A stretch of DNA of 64,000 nucleotides from Lunularia cruciata (lineage: Eukaryota; Streptophyta; Marchantiopsida; Lunulariales; Lunulariaceae), in NCBI GenBank assembly GCA_948567375.1, contig OX419755.1:1059001-1123000 (forward strand). Direction: 5' to 3'. Numbering within the stretch: position 1 is the first letter of the stretch; each line of letters begins with the position of its first letter. Shown here one piece after another: positions 1 to 11,562 of the stretch. Made by a program: the position numbers and the translations under genes. The notes under the pieces are model-generated. The model made no database searches. It was not told the origin of the DNA and saw only the letters and a list, made by a program, of their open reading frames with translations.

Positions 1-827
1 TGTGCCATTTGCAGCACATTTCTACCTCAGGCTCAATTTGCTGAACTTGGCAGAGCAAACTCGGATGGTGTCACACTTCCATCCTGATTTGCAAAAGGAG
101 GTTGATGTTGAGGAGCAACAATACATCTTGTAGATCAGGAGCACCGACAACTACTACACAAAGACAAGAAAGAATGTGGAGGTCACAATGAGTACCCCAA
201 ATACAAAGAAGAGAAGTCGGCAAGGTGAAAGCCAAGTTTGAGGTGGAGTTGGCAATGTACCGAGAAGATCGGCTTGCAGATCGTGAACATGAGAGAAAGA
301 CAAGATTGGAGCCATTGAAGGAGATAGTCCTCCAAATGAATGCAATGTTAAGTACAGAGGCAAGTATTTGGATTGAAGAGATGAGGCTGCACGAGTTGAA
401 GTTGTTGGTGCAAGAGACAAGGCGAAGACAAGCGAAGGATATAGATATGAATGCTTTGTTAATTAGTCTCAGAACTTGTGTAGACAGAAAGATTTTAGAG
501 GTAGAGGATAACATTTCAATTAGATTAGACTTAGTGAAACTAGAGATAGAAAAGCTTTGGAAAGATGTTAGAGCAAAACCTAAAGTAGATAACATAGGAG
601 TACAAATGTCTTCGAAGTTACCAGTGGAGACATTAGAGAAGAGTGGGTCGGGAGATAAGGAGTTAGATAGATTACCCACTAGTGGAATTTCAGATCAAGA
701 AAGAGAATTGTTGGATTTGGTAGAAGAATTAGAAGTTGTGAAACCCGAGGATAGAGTAGTAGGAAGTAAGATTACTTTGGGTTCGGGTTTGAAAGCCGAA
801 GAAGAAGTAGACATTAGATCGGAGTAG
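1..827 (+). pseudogene. LTR-borne coiled-coil gene, internally deleted 3' part
   Basis: Function unknown. The first ~225 bp encode the end of the predicted globular domain (a stretch reading PFAAHFYLRLNLL, then a basic tail), with a stop near 130. The frame then jumps near 228 to the distal coiled coil (KAKFEVELAMYRED). About 350 residues present in fuller copies are missing, and a short repeat, GAAAGCC, lies at the joint. From 225 to 827 the frame is open for 200 codons of E/K/R-rich heptad sequence and ends in the conserved acidic tail EEEVDIRSE. The stop lies about 40 bp before the GAAGAGGTGC block shared by all copies. This is a dead copy of the gene best seen at 22308-24854. Confidence 0.8.
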
Positions 828-1622
828 TAACAGTTTTGAGATCTGAAGAGGTAGATATGAAGAGGTGCATTGTCATTTCAGATCTGCAAGTTAGAAGAGT
901 TGTTGTAGAACGATATAGTTGTTAGAATTGTCAATTGATTCACTATTTAAGAATGGCATTCGCAATCAAATGTTGTTCAATGCTCATTATTTCTGAGAAT
1001 AGATAAAGCAAAGTGCTATGAAACAGTGCTCGTCGCTTGAGCTTGATTCCGAGTATCAACATTGTACTTGTGTTTGTGAGTGTGTGGAGAAATTAGAAGT
1101 GCAAGTCAGTGTGCTTGTTGGATGTTGGATTCCACAGCCTTGATCTTCATTCTGTGTGTTTGATCCTGAGTGAAGTGCAATCGAAGCAATGCCTTGACAG
1201 ATCTGAGAAGAATTATAGTATTGGTAGTATTTTGCATTTGTGAGTGTAGTGTGAGGTTGATCTGAAGCAATTTTGATTGAGGAAGTTGTGCCTTCAATGG
1301 AGGGGTGGAACACAATTCTTAGGCAAAGTCATTTTGCAGTGAAGTGCTATTTTTGGGAGAGCCTGAATCATCACAATCAAGATTGTTTGGAAAGATTTGA
1401 TGGAGTTGTGATTAAGAAGTGTTAATTTGTGACAAGACTGCAAATCAGTGCTTGTTACCCTCTTCTAGGTGTAGTTTCTACTTGAGAGATTAAAGATGCA
1501 ACCAAGAAGAACTACATTGTTATTGTTTGACTTTGTATTTGGACATTTTTGACTCGTATCTCTGCCGGAACAAACTTTACTTACCCGATTATCGCAAAAG
1601 TGATATTTGCCGAGTTGTCACA
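1..1622 (+). mobile_element. Family A LTR, right part, cut by window edge (copy C0)
   Basis: The copy ends in the family A terminus GTTGTCACA at 1614-1622. Its last 757 bp (from about 866) align with the ends of the other family A LTRs in the window. Upstream lies the 3' part of the LTR-borne coiled-coil gene. No primer-binding site follows 1622. The sequence switches directly to the minus-strand coiled-coil gene of A1, so this LTR (solo or 3') interrupts the 3' LTR of A1. The left end and its TSD lie outside the window; the right flank is CTTTG. Confidence 0.85.
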
Positions 1623-2616
1623 CTTTGCCAAAGTTGCTTCTTCTCTTCTACACTCTCCATCACTCTATCGAGCTCTTGTTCCTTTGCTACTACCCTCGCC
1701 ATAGCATGGATAAGTTCTAATCTTGAATCAACAAACTCTTGCTTCAAGATTTCATATTCTGCTACTTGTCTTTCCCTTGCTATGTCACTCTTCTTAACAA
1801 GATCTTCTCAATATATCACCTCTCTCTTCAAGTCTTCAATTACTTGACTCTTCACTACTACCTCCCCTGGCAGTACTTCCCTTTCTTCCTCACCTCGGGT
1901 TATAATCTTCTTCATCTTCGAGTTCTCTTCTTCTAATCTTGATAACACCTGCAAAACAATCTTCACCTCAGGACATGTCGACTGCATCTCCTTCTTCCGG
2001 TGCTCCAACTTCACCAGCAATGGGCACACAATCTCCCTCAGGTACTCCACTCCATTGCTCGCAACTACTTCCTCTTGCGTAGCAATCTCCTTCCTTACTT
2101 CTTGTTCACCCGCTACTCGCCTTCTCCTCTGCAGTCTTTGTATCGGAATCAACGCCTCACTTCCCAAGTCTCTTTTGCTACTTCTCCCTTACCCAAGAAT
2201 GTGGCACCTTGCTCCACGCCTGCTTCTCTCCCGAGCACTAATCTCCAATCCGACTCTGTCCAGCGAGCCAGATTTCCTCTCTTCCCCTCTTCCTTGGGCC
2301 CATCAAGATACTTGGTCTTGATAATCTCAGTCATGAACCCTAGAAAATTGACATTCCAGTTCCATGCCAAGAACATGATCCAAAGTTGGCTCTAGACTTT
2401 GATTCTTGCGATCACGTCTAGTCTCCGAATTGCATGATTCCTCACTGCAAATTCGGAGTTCTTCTTTCCTCCTCCCATCTCTCTTGCTTTCTCGATATCT
2501 CTCGGTTTCACTCTCTCAACTTCTCCCTTACACACTAGCGCGTCTTCAACTCTATTTCCCTTCCCACGATCACCTACAAGACAACTTCTCAATGGCAAAG
2601 GAAAATTGCTTGACAT
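1623..2616 (-). pseudogene. LTR-borne coiled-coil gene, 5' half, in A1 3' LTR
   Basis: The start MSSNFPLPLRS is conserved among copies. The conserved block RNHAIRRLDVIARIK ends at a stop near 2392, after which the same frame continues as FLAWNWNVNF. Near 2160 the text jumps from AKETWEV straight to the segment coding GSEALIPIQRLQRRRR. The central part of the N-terminal domain is therefore deleted and the frame lost. The A1 5' LTR shows the same deletion. Downstream is coiled coil rich in E, K and R, cut at 1623 by the C0 insertion. No known enzymatic motif is visible. Confidence 0.75.
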
Positions 2617-3029
2617 TGCTTTGTCGTGAGCCCAATTTTTATAGAGTTGCGCTTTCTTTGTCTCTCTTCAATTCAAGTTTCTACCAAGAAATCACACCTC
2701 TTGCATGCGCCTATCACAGTCAATCATACTTCACGCGTATGGGCTGCTAATTTTGAATGGTCCCCTCTTGAATTTCTCGCCCCGATGAAAGGTTGTTAGA
2801 CTATCTTCACCTCGGGTTAAGCTTCCACTGATATGAAGATTTGTTAGTTCGGATTGTATGCTGATAGGGCATTTCCGAGTACTTTGCCTTATGACCCCAA
2901 GTCACTTTACTTCGGGTTTCATCCCAAAGACTCTTTTCTTTGCCTTCTTCGGCCATATAGGTGCAATCCAAATTCTCTATAAACTTCTTCTTCTCTATTT
3001 TGAAAAAAACAAAAAATGTGGGCACCACA
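1623..3029 (-). repeat. 3' LTR of A1 (copy C1), interrupted by C0
   Basis: In sense orientation this LTR starts TGTGGTGCCCACA directly after a polypurine tract, which fixes it as a 3' LTR. It carries the 5' half of the LTR-borne gene up to the residues KKQLWQR region, where C0 begins. A TATAAAAA box lies just upstream of the gene start (about 2637-2644). The expected remainder lies left of the window. Confidence 0.85.
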
Positions 3030-3044
3030 TACCCCCTCCCTCAA
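3030..3044 (-). other. Polypurine tract of A1
   Basis: The sense strand reads TTGAGGGAGGGGGTA and directly abuts the TGTGGTGCCC start of the 3' LTR. This is the expected position and composition for the plus-strand DNA primer of an LTR retrotransposon. Confidence 0.85.
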
Positions 3045-3510
3045 ATGTGAGCATCCCTGTTGTCGTCGGGAAAATAGCCCACGTGTACCCTTGAGGCTTT
3101 TGGTGTGATAAATTTTCTTTTCTCTTTTATTTGTTGTAAGGAACAGGGATTTATGATAATATGTCTCGGGTGTGGTTTTGCTACCTGGTTTTGGGAGAAA
3201 GTGAGGAGACAGAGAAGGGCTGAGGGTTTTCACAAAATGCCAAAAGATTTTGAGAGGGTTTGGCAGAGGATTCCGAGAGGAGTGGCAGAAATTTTCGGGA
3301 GAAGAAAGGAGTAGGGTTTTTTTTTTTGAAAAGGGACAGAGGAGTTTCAAGAGAGAAAGGGGTTTTTTTTCGGGAATGACTGGAGGAGTTTGGGGGCAGA
3401 GGACAGAAGGTGGGCAGGAAGGAAGTGAATCGAAAGGGATTGGAATGATCATGAAGGAGTAGTCAGGAAGGCTTTTTAGGGACAGAGGAAAAATCAGGAG
3501 AAAAAATTTC

Positions 3511-3895
3511 GAGTTGGACAGGAGAGGGTTTGGCAGGAGGAGAAATTCTTGAGAAGCTGGAGGGTTTGGACAGAGGAACACACACAGGAGAGAAATTTTT
3601 GAGTTGGACAGGAGGGGGTTTGGCAGGAGGAGAAATTCTCAAGAAGCTGGAGGGTTTGGACAGAGGAACACACACAGGAGAGAAATTTTCGAGTTGGACA
3701 GGAGGGGGTTTGGCAGGAGGAGAAATTCTCGAGAAGCTAGAGGGTTTGGACAGAGGAACACACACAAGAGAGAAATTTTTGAGTTGTACAGGAGGGGGTT
3801 TGGCAGGAGGAGAAATTCTCGAGAAGCTGGAGGGTTTGGACAGAGGAACACACACAGAGGAGAGGAATTTTCGAGTTGGACAGGAAGGGGCTTGA
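3511..3895. repeat. 90-bp tandem repeat, about 4 copies
   Basis: The block GAGTTGGACAGGAG recurs at 3511, 3601, 3691, 3781 (as GAGTTGTACA) and about 3873, which is a 90-bp period. Units are more than 90% identical by eye, and 90 is a multiple of three. Open frames therefore run through on both strands, but I regard them as artefacts of the repeat. Confidence 0.9.
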
Positions 3896-4002
3896 AAGTG
3901 CAGGGATAGAAAGGAAATTTTCACAAGAATGTGAGGGCTTGAAAGTGCAGGGCAGAAAGTGTTTCATGAAGGAAATTTTCGCAGGAATGTGAGGGCTTGA
4001 AA

Positions 4003-4600
4003 GTGCAGGGTTGTGCTTGGACCAGGAGAGGAATTTCGAAATGTGAGAGTGCAGGGCTGTGCTTGGACCAGGAGAGCAATTTCGAAATGTGAGAGTGCAG
4101 GCTGTGTTTGGACCAGGAGAGGAATTCTGAAATGTGAGAGTGCAGGGCTGTGCTTGGACCAGGAGAGGAATTTCGAAATGTGAGAGTGCATGGCTGTGCT
4201 TGGACCAGGAGAGCAATTTCGAAATGTGAGAGTGCAGGGCTGTGCTTGGACCAGGAGAGCAATTTCGAAATGTGAGAGTGCAGGCTGTGTTTGGACCAGG
4301 AGAGGAATTCTGAAATGTGAGAGTGCAGGGCTGTGCTTGGACCAGGAGAGGAATTTCGAAATGTGAGTGTGCAGGGCTGTGCTTGGACCAGGAGGGAGAT
4401 TTCGAAATGTGAGAGTGCAGGGCTGTGTTTGGACCAGGAGAGGAATTCTGAAATGTGAGAGTGCAGGGCTGTGCTTGGACCAGGAGAGGAATTCTGAAAT
4501 GTGAGAGTGCAGGGCTGTGCTTGGACCAAGAGAGGAATTTCGAAATGTGAGAGTGCAGGGCTGTGCTTGGACCAGGAGAGAAATTTCGAAATGTGAAAGG
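4003..4600. repeat. 46-48-bp tandem repeat, about 12-13 copies
   Basis: Units contain GCTTGGACCAGGAGAG followed by ATTTCGAAATGTGAGAG and repeat every 46-48 bp. The displayed strand is strongly purine-rich. Variants alternate between ATTTCGAAATG and ATTCTGAAATG, suggesting expansion by blocks of units. Confidence 0.9.
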
Positions 4601-5085
4601 AGTCTTGAAGGCTGAAAGGTTTGGAGATGCTTTAGGACTGTGTTTTGGACCAGGATAGGAATTTTCGAAATGTGAAAGGAGTCTTGAAGGCTGAAGGCTT
4701 TTGGAGATGCCTTAGGACTGCGTTTTGGACCAGGATAGGAATTTTCAAAATGTGAAAGGAGTCTTGAAGGGCTGAAGGCTTTTGGAGATGCCTAAGGGCT
4801 GTGTTTTGGACCAGGAGAGAACTTTCCAAAATGTGAGAGGAGTCTTGAAGGGCTGAAGGCTTTTGGAGATGCATGAGGGCTGTGTTTTGGACCAAGACAG
4901 AAATTTCAAAATGTGAAGGGAGTTTTGAAGGGCTGAAAGCTTTTGGAGATGCCTTAGGACTGTGTTTTGGACCAGGATAGGAATTTTCGAAATGTGAAAG
5001 GAGTCTTGAAGGGCTGAAGGCTTTTGGCGATGCCTTAGGACTGTGTTTTGGACCAGGATAGGAATTTTCGAAATGTGAAATGAGT
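4601..5085. repeat. 80-bp tandem repeat, about 6 copies
   Basis: The block GTTTTGGACCAGGATAGG recurs near 4641, 4721, 4801, 4881, 4961 and 5041 (80-bp period). It shares the GGACCAGGA and TTCGAAATGTGA blocks with the preceding 46-bp array. It probably arose from the same unit by acquiring the extra block GGAGTCTTGAAGG. Confidence 0.9.
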
Positions 5086-5483
5086 CTTGGAAGCAGATTT
5101 GTGTTATGAATTGTGACTAGAGTTGAGGAAACTCCATTCTAGGATCTCTCAGTCTGGTCCAGGTGAAAAGCATAATTAAATGATCTGAGTGCCGGATTTA
5201 TGTTCAGTTAGATCACTCAGTTGTTGTTTATTTTATTTTATCAAAGGGCCACCGGACCTAGGTCTATGAACTGCCAGATCCCGAACCATAGCTTGAACCT
5301 GACAAGAAAATAGGATATGAGACCAAGCAGAGGAAGAAACCATAACACCAGCCTCGCATGACAAGATTGGTTTTACAAAAGTCAAGGATAAAACAAAACC
5401 TTCAGGGTGAGTCAACCTCAGAAAACTAAGCACAAGCAGCCATGTGCTCGGCGCACTCTCAAGACCGAACGTTCCCCACGACA

Positions 5484-7240
5484 CCGCGAACATAGACCTC
5501 GGGTGTCTTAGAGACTTTTGAGTCTATGGTCCAATATCTCCAAACTCTCCACCCATTTACTCAAGTGGCAAAAGGATTGCCATCCAAGTCTACAAGCTGC
5601 ATGGACCCATTTTCATAAAGATGAAGAACTCGATAGGGACCCATCCATCTCAAATGCAACTTGCCTGGAAAATTTTTTTGGCGATTGTCATATAACAAAA
5701 CCAAATCTCCTTCACGTACAGCCATAGGCTTGATATGCTTATCATGCCTGACTTTTCTCTGTGCTTGTACTTCCTTCATGGTTTGCATTGCATTGTCTCT
5801 TTCCTCTTCTAACCACATCAGTTGTTCTTTGCAAAGAATCCGATATGTCGGTACTTCAAATTCAACTAGCAGTATGGGATGCAAGCCATATGTCAAGAAG
5901 TATGGATTTTGTTTGGTTGTAATCTTTTCTATCGTTTGATATGCCCACAACACGGCTGGTAATTTTGTATCCCAGTCATAGGCATAATTGATAGTCACCT
6001 TATTCAAAATTTTGCAAAGTAACCCATTCGCCTTTTTTGTTAAGCCATTTGCTTTTGGGTTATAAGGAGTTGTCTTCCAATGTTTAATCTGAAAGTAATT
6101 GGTTAATGCCTCCATTACAGAGTTCAAAAAGTGTGTTCCTCGGTCACTGACCAATTCCACAGGACACCCATATCGGGAAATGATGTTTCAAAAGAAAAAT
6201 TCTGCCACAGTTTTAGCATCATCTCTGTGAGTTGCTTCAGCTTCGACCATCTTGGTAGCATAGTTAGTGAAAACCAAAATGTATTGCTTTCTTGTGACTC
6301 GGGTCACTGGTTGAATGGGACTCACAAAATCAATCCCCCATTTCTCAAATGGGGCCAAAGGCAAAATTGGTCTCAAAGGCCATTGAGAAGTAGCCATTGG
6401 TTTCCCCGTTCTTTGACAAGCATCACAGCTTTGGATATGAGCATGCACATCTTTGTACATTGTAGGCCACCAATACCCTGCCAAAAGAATCTTCTTTACA
6501 GTATTCTTCAGCGCATAGTGTCCTCCCGATGCTTCGGAGTATAAAGATTCAATCACTCCTCCTACTTTGTATGACTCCAAGCATCGCCGAAGTACTTCGT
6601 CCTCGCCCATCTTGAATAAAATGTTGTGTTTGAGCTGGTACGGCCCCATTTTCCTGAGAAAAACTGCTCTCTGCTCCGGGTCCATCCCATCAGGACAATG
6701 GAGAGTATGCAGATAATGATATTCTGCTGCATACCTTGTACTTTGCATTGCTGATAATTGATATAACTCTTCGTCAAGGAACTGATTGTCAATTTCCCAC
6801 TCCTGGTCTTGAGTTTCTAACCTGTACAGGAAGTCCACATTCGAATGCAAAGCTCCCTTCCTTACTTGTATAGTATATGTGAATTCTTGTAACAACAAGA
6901 TCCATCTTGCAATTTGCCCGGACAAATCTGCCTTCTTGACCAAATGTTGCAATGCGTAATGGTCAACATAGAAGACAAACTTGTATCCCAACAGGTAGTG
7001 GCAAAATTTCTTGCAGGCATACACCATTCCGAGTGCTTCTCTTTCAGTCATTGAATAGTTCTTTTCAGAAACTGAAAGTTGTCGGTTGGCATAATACATC
7101 GGGTAGTCCTTCTTCTTTTCATCCTTCTGACTTAAGACAACTCCGATGGCCATGGATGAAGTGTCCACATATACATGAAAAGGGACGTCCCAATTTGGGG
7201 CCCTCATAACTGGTGCTTCAACCAGCTTCTTCTTCAACAC
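5484..7240 (-). pseudogene. pol: A1 RNase H and integrase
   Basis: The RNase H part shows VYVDTSSMAIGVVLSQ, YANRQLS and VDHYALQHLV. The integrase HHCC finger follows (GGHYALKNTV ... CDACQR), then the catalytic core with IDFVSPI (first Asp) and VSDRGTHFLN (second Asp). The expected Glu in the NGxxE motif is replaced: the text reads NGLTKKANG. A stop near 6188 separates the two halves of the core. The C-terminal part carries GDLVLLYDNR and the usual MGPYRVLHL end. I see no chromodomain. Coding stops near 5560, and the remaining 75 bp run to the family B LTR. Cellular role when intact: RNA-strand removal and chromosomal insertion of the cDNA. Confidence 0.85.
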
Positions 7241-8129
7241 TTGGAAAGCTTCTTCTTGATTTGCTTCCCAGATAGTCTTCGGATTTCTTCAGAAGCTTTG
7301 TAAGGGGTGCAGCAAGCACCGCATAATTTGACAGAAAGCGTCTATAGTATCAAACATGTCCCAAGAAGGCTCTCAGCTCCTGGATGTTCTTCAAGGATTC
7401 CAAAGTTGCAATTACTTTAACCTTCCCGACATCGACTTCAATACCTTGGCTTGACACCCAATGCCCCAAAAGAATTCCCTCCTTCATTGCAAAGAAGCAT
7501 TTCTCCGGGTGTAATGACAAGCCGGCAAAATGACACCTTTCAAAAGTTTAGCAAAGGTAATCTAAATGTATATCTCTTTGTCCAAACACACAAAAATCAT
7601 CAATGAAGACTTCCACAAATTTGCACAGGAAATCTTTGAAGATTGAAGTCATCATCCGTTGGAAAGTAGCGGGAGCATTACACAACCCAAAGGGCATTTG
7701 ATAGTAAGAAAAAGTGCCCCAATTGGTTGTGAATGTGGTTTTATCCTTGTCCTCTTCTCAAATGGATACTTGATTGTACCCTAAAAATCCATCAAGAAAG
7801 CTATAACAAGGATGACCAGCTACTTGATCTAAAATTGTATCGGTAAAAGGCAAGGGATTATGATCCTTCCTTGTGACTGCGTTCAACTTCCGAAAGTCTT
7901 GGCACACTCGGATCTTCCTTGTTTTCTTTTTTGGGACAATGACAATGGGGGAAACCCATTCACTACTTAAGACAAGGAAGATGATTCCAGCCCCTAAGTA
8001 CTTGTTGATTTCATCTTTCACCAAAAGCGAGTACTTTGGGTTCAAGCGGTATTGTCTCTGCCAAACCGGAACCGCACCTTCAACCAGATCAATCCGGTGT
8101 TCTCCAAATTCTTGTGGATTACCCGGCAT
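7241..8129 (-). pseudogene. pol: A1 reverse transcriptase
   Basis: The fingers and palm motifs are legible: SSEWVSPIVIVPKKK, QDFRKLNAVTRKDHNPLPF, FLDGFLGYNQ, then MPFGLCNAPATFQ and the catalytic FIDDF. GILLGHWVSSQGIEV and ELRAFLGHV follow. The frame is open from 8129 to 7758. After that, stops and a frameshift (7757-7250) split the thumb and connection region from RNase H. This is a Ty3/gypsy RT by motif order. I do not assign it to a named plant lineage without a tree. Confidence 0.85.
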
Positions 8130-8156
8130 TTTATCAATAGACCAGGCAAATACATC

Positions 8157-9331
8157 CTAGAATTCTATGAACAAGGCAGTGTATCCTGCCAACTCCTCCG
8201 AAGTGACTGTCTTTGAAATTTTAAAATTTTTTCCTTCAATCAATACAACATCTTGACAGTCATCGGGGTTGATGACTCCTTCAACATGGCTTACTCGGCT
8301 TAACCCAAGGCGAGCTGCCATCAAACCCCCTTCCTCCAAGTCAGGTTCACCCGAGGTGAGGTCATATGGATCTTCGTCTTTGACATCCACCTTGTAGCAT
8401 TCCAAATAGTTCACTTGGACTTCATCTTCGGATTCGTCTGAGGATGAAGAGAATGAGTCTTTGGTGCCAAAAAACTTGTTTCCCTGAGGTGGGGAACTTT
8501 TGTCCAACTCACAGTCACCAGCTGCTGATCTTCGGATGAAATGTCCTTGAATCTTAACTTCTGCTGATGCCAATCCACCACAACTTGGGCATTATACAAC
8601 CAGGGTCTTCCAATCAATAGAGGGTAACAAGTCTTTGTCATTGGTTGCAACACAATGTAGTTCAACTTGAAGGGCACCCCTCCAATGATCGTGGTTATAT
8701 TTGACAACATGCCCAAAGGCCGTCTCCTGGTTTGGTCTGCAAATTTCAAAACTCGGGATGTTGGCTCAAACGTATGATACCCGAGTTGATTTGCAGTATC
8801 TTCGGTCATGACATTCACACCGGACCCCAAATCAATGGGTATCGATGTGATCATGCACCTTGCAATCTCTGCATCCACCTCGGGAGATCCCAAATCTTCT
8901 TGTTCAATACGATAGATAGCGTGCAAGTCCTTCTTGGACATCGACCTCACCTTCTTGAGGGCCAAATTCAGCTGCTTCTTGTACAGCTTGTTATCTTCTC
9001 ACAATTGCTTAAATATAACGTTGGCATTTGTGGCTGCCAGATCTGCTACAATATTGTATTGGGGTACTCCTCCCAATTTGACCGTCTTTGCCTTCAGCTT
9101 CAGGTTTGAAGTCTCTCCATGTTCCATCTTGACTTTGGGACGCTTCAAAATGGTGATGGGATTGCTAGTGGCCTTAACCGAAGGATCCTCGGGTTGGCCC
9201 ACCTCGGCTTGGATCAGACCCTTTACTTTGGATCGGATGTCTGCCAAAAAAACTGGAGACTTCGTCTCTGTCTCCTCTTCCAAACTCATTTCTCGAGTTT
9301 TGAGTAGTGCCTCCTTTAGCTCTTTCTGCAA
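8157..9331 (-). pseudogene. pol: A1 protease and preceding linker
   Basis: The linker (9331-8999) is K/E-rich. The aspartic protease follows: PIDLGSGVNVM, then KFADQTRRRPLGM, FKLNYIVLQPM and the flap-end motif PLLIGRPWLYNAQVVVDW. The catalytic triplet reads Asp-Leu-Gly rather than Asp-Ser/Thr-Gly. The same DLG occurs in element A3. The frame breaks near 8411 but overlapping text continues to 8157, followed by the RT. The role would be processing of the Gag-Pol precursor. Confidence 0.8.
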
Positions 9332-9529
9332 GGCTTTAGCTTTGGCTTTTGAGAGGATCTTTTCCTCCTTGGCAGAAAGAATTGCCTTTGGGCGCAGTCT
9401 CTTTGCCTTTCAAGAAGACGACGAGGTCGTGCTCAGTTCTTTGAGATCACGCTTCTTCTTACAGGCACATGTCTCAACCTTCAAAATTTCAAGGTCTGTC
9501 CATTCTCCTTCTGAGGCTAGACTCCCTTC

Positions 9530-11473
9530 CTAAGGTCTCTCCTCCTCAAGCGTGATACAATTTACATTTGTATCCCCCTTTGCCTGAATTGCTGCACGCT
9601 TAGTAGAGGTCTGTACATATTTTACAGGCAGCTTCGAGTTCAGTGGGTGAGGACATTGGTGGCCCGTATGACCTGATCCTTTACAATTTCTGCACAGGGG
9701 AACGTACCCAATTTGCCTTCTTGGCTCCGGACAGTTTGGAGACCAATGTCCCATCGAGCCACAATTGTAGCAGGCTCCGGGTGCAACATTATGGTTGCTC
9801 ATCGGTGGTCTTTGTGGAGGAGCATTGGGGTTATACTCCCTTGGTCCAAACCTCAGACCTTGGTACAATGTGCTAGCCTGAGGCTGTACCTCTTGCGTTT
9901 GGTACACACCCTCTTCGTCCTCGTCTTGGCTCCATCCCGGAACCCAATCAATTTGTTGCACCAAGAATGCATTACGAGTATTGCATTTTGTGTTTGCGTG
10001 GCCTGACTTGCCACATGCGGTGCACCATACATTTGATCTGCCCAATGCGGGGGCCTTCCTTCTGTCTTTGGCCCCAATCATCTGGATCTTGAAATCTGAA
10101 AACTCCTTGATGAGGGCATCCAGCTTGGTATCCGCCTTATTTACACTCTTTGCTGGAGGAGTCATTGGTTTCTTACCCCCATGTCTTCTTACTTGTCTTG
10201 GCTTTGATTCTTCTTTGGACTTGGAAGAAGAGCTCAAAGGCGTGGAGGATTCTTCCGAAGAAGATGATGTACTACGTGAAGCTGTCCTTTTGGGCTTCTT
10301 GCCTTTCTTCTCCTGATTTCTCCGGTTGCCGGCAGAGTGAGAGTGGGCCGCCTCATAACGAGCAACATGTTTGAGTACTTTGTCAAGGGAAGTTACATTC
10401 CTCTCCCTTGCAAAGATTCGGATCTCTAGTGAAAGTCCCCCGAGGAACTAGGTAATGGCTTGGGCATCGGAGTAACCCACCACCCCCGATTGCTTGGGAA
10501 CTCAGTTCAAGAGTACCATGAACCGCTCAAAGTAGTCTCTCAACTTCTCCTTCTTGCCTCGGTCTAAATTGTTGAGTGCCACGAAGACACTCGTGTTGTA
10601 ATCAACCTCCTGGAATCATTCCAGGAAGTTGTTTCTCAAGTCTGCCCAGTCTGCCGGTACAAACCCCTTCTGGGTCACATGGGTGTACCAACTCCAAGGT
10701 TTCTTTCGGAGCAGACTTGGGAAAATTCTCAGTCAATCCGCCAAGTCATGCTCCTTATTAGCAAAGGAGATGACTTTGAATTGTTTGATGAATTCATTGG
10801 GGTCTTTGTTTTGTTTTGTCTCCTTATACTTTTAATAGGCATGTTGGGTGACAGGCAACAAAGTCATTGTTCGATGCACTGGGATTGGCTGAGGTAGTGT
10901 TGAACTTGACGGAACTGAGGGATTGGCTGGTATTGACGCCATGTTGTCAGCCCAGGGGTTCCAATTTGTCAAATTCAAGGTGGGTTCTTCTTCGACAATT
11001 TCTTCTATGAGGGTGTCAACTTCAACCCGGGTGGAAGATTCAAGATCAACACTTCCGATGTGTTCTTCAAAATTCTTTTGGGACAATCAAGGAATCATTC
11101 GTAGAAGATGTTGACACTCTTCTTCCGTAAGTGTTTGTGCTGTCTTTTCTCAAACAAAGTTCTTTAAGGACACAACTTCCTTCATAGCTCTAGGGGAAGT
11201 TGGTGTACTAGGCCGCAATGCATATGTTTGGCCACTCAAGTCTTTCTTCTTCTTGGACGAAGAAGGAGATGCGAAGTAGCCTTTCCAACCGCCTTCGTGT
11301 TTCTTGTGGTCAAGTTCTCGCAGGGCTTCTTGCACTTCGTGAAGGAGTTGAAAGTCCAACGCCTCTCGTTTGGTTTTGTCAACAGTGGATGGGACGTTCA
11401 AACATAAGTCTTCTTCATGCTGCAATGCTCGTCTTTGAGCTCTTTCTTCCCGTTGTTCTCTTGATGCAAACAT
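9530..11473 (-). pseudogene. gag: A1 gag with three zinc knuckles
   Basis: The start MFASREQREERAQRR lies 63 bp after the primer-binding site in sense direction. The capsid-like region includes SWYTHVTQKGF, NNLDRGKKEKLRDYFERF and FLGGLSLEIRIFARERNV, broken by stops near 11150, 10832 and 10440. The 3' part is open for 235 codons (10237-9530). It has three CX2CX4HX4C knuckles: CTACGKSGHANTKC, CYNCGSMGHWSPNC and CRNCKGSGHTGHQC. These would bind the genomic RNA. Element A3 has a homologous gag. Confidence 0.85.
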
Positions 11474-11535
11474 TCATATTGCGTTGATACCCAATTTCAA
11501 ATTTGGCTTTGTATTCTTCTACTTTTGAGATTTGT

Positions 11536-11554
11536 ATCCCCGGCAGCGGTGCCA
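11536..11554 (-). other. Primer-binding site of A1, tRNA-Asp type
   Basis: In sense it reads TGGCACCGCTGCCGGGGAT, starting 8 nt after the LTR end CACA. The plant tRNA-Asp(GUC) 3' end predicts TGGCGCCGTTGCCGGGGAT, as I recall it, giving 17 of 19 matches. It fixes the direction of the element and the inner LTR border. Confidence 0.85.
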
Positions 11555-11562
11555 AAATATCA

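Larger units (their letters stand above)
3061..5483 (+). mobile_element. Solo LTR, family B (tandem-repeat-rich)
   Basis: It starts TGTCGTCGGGAAAA and ends CCCCACGACA. Both termini match those of the complete family B element at 41810-55572 (sense TGTCGT...CGACA). The stretch at about 5415-5480, ending in the GAGTGCGCCGAGCAC region on the opposite strand, is shared with that element. No primer-binding site follows 5483 and no internal region is attached, so it is a solo LTR. The flanks CCTGT (left) and CCGCG (right) do not form a convincing TSD. The body contains three different tandem arrays. Confidence 0.85.

Noticed and set aside
3511..4600. CRISPR-like regular spacing
   Set aside because: Units are contiguous tandem repeats without unique spacers, inside a plant LTR.
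3463..5085. Long open frames on both strands (up to ~200 codons) rich in Ser/Pro/His
   Set aside because: They follow tandem repeats in the solo family B LTR, exist in several frames and have no domain; they result from repeat units lacking stops.
3056..5488. TSD around the solo family B LTR
   Set aside because: CCTGT and CCGCG share only two positions in order; not accepted as a duplication.
10150..10374. Plus-strand open frames over the gag and pol of A1
   Set aside because: They are antisense to well-supported gag and pol text and have no domain.
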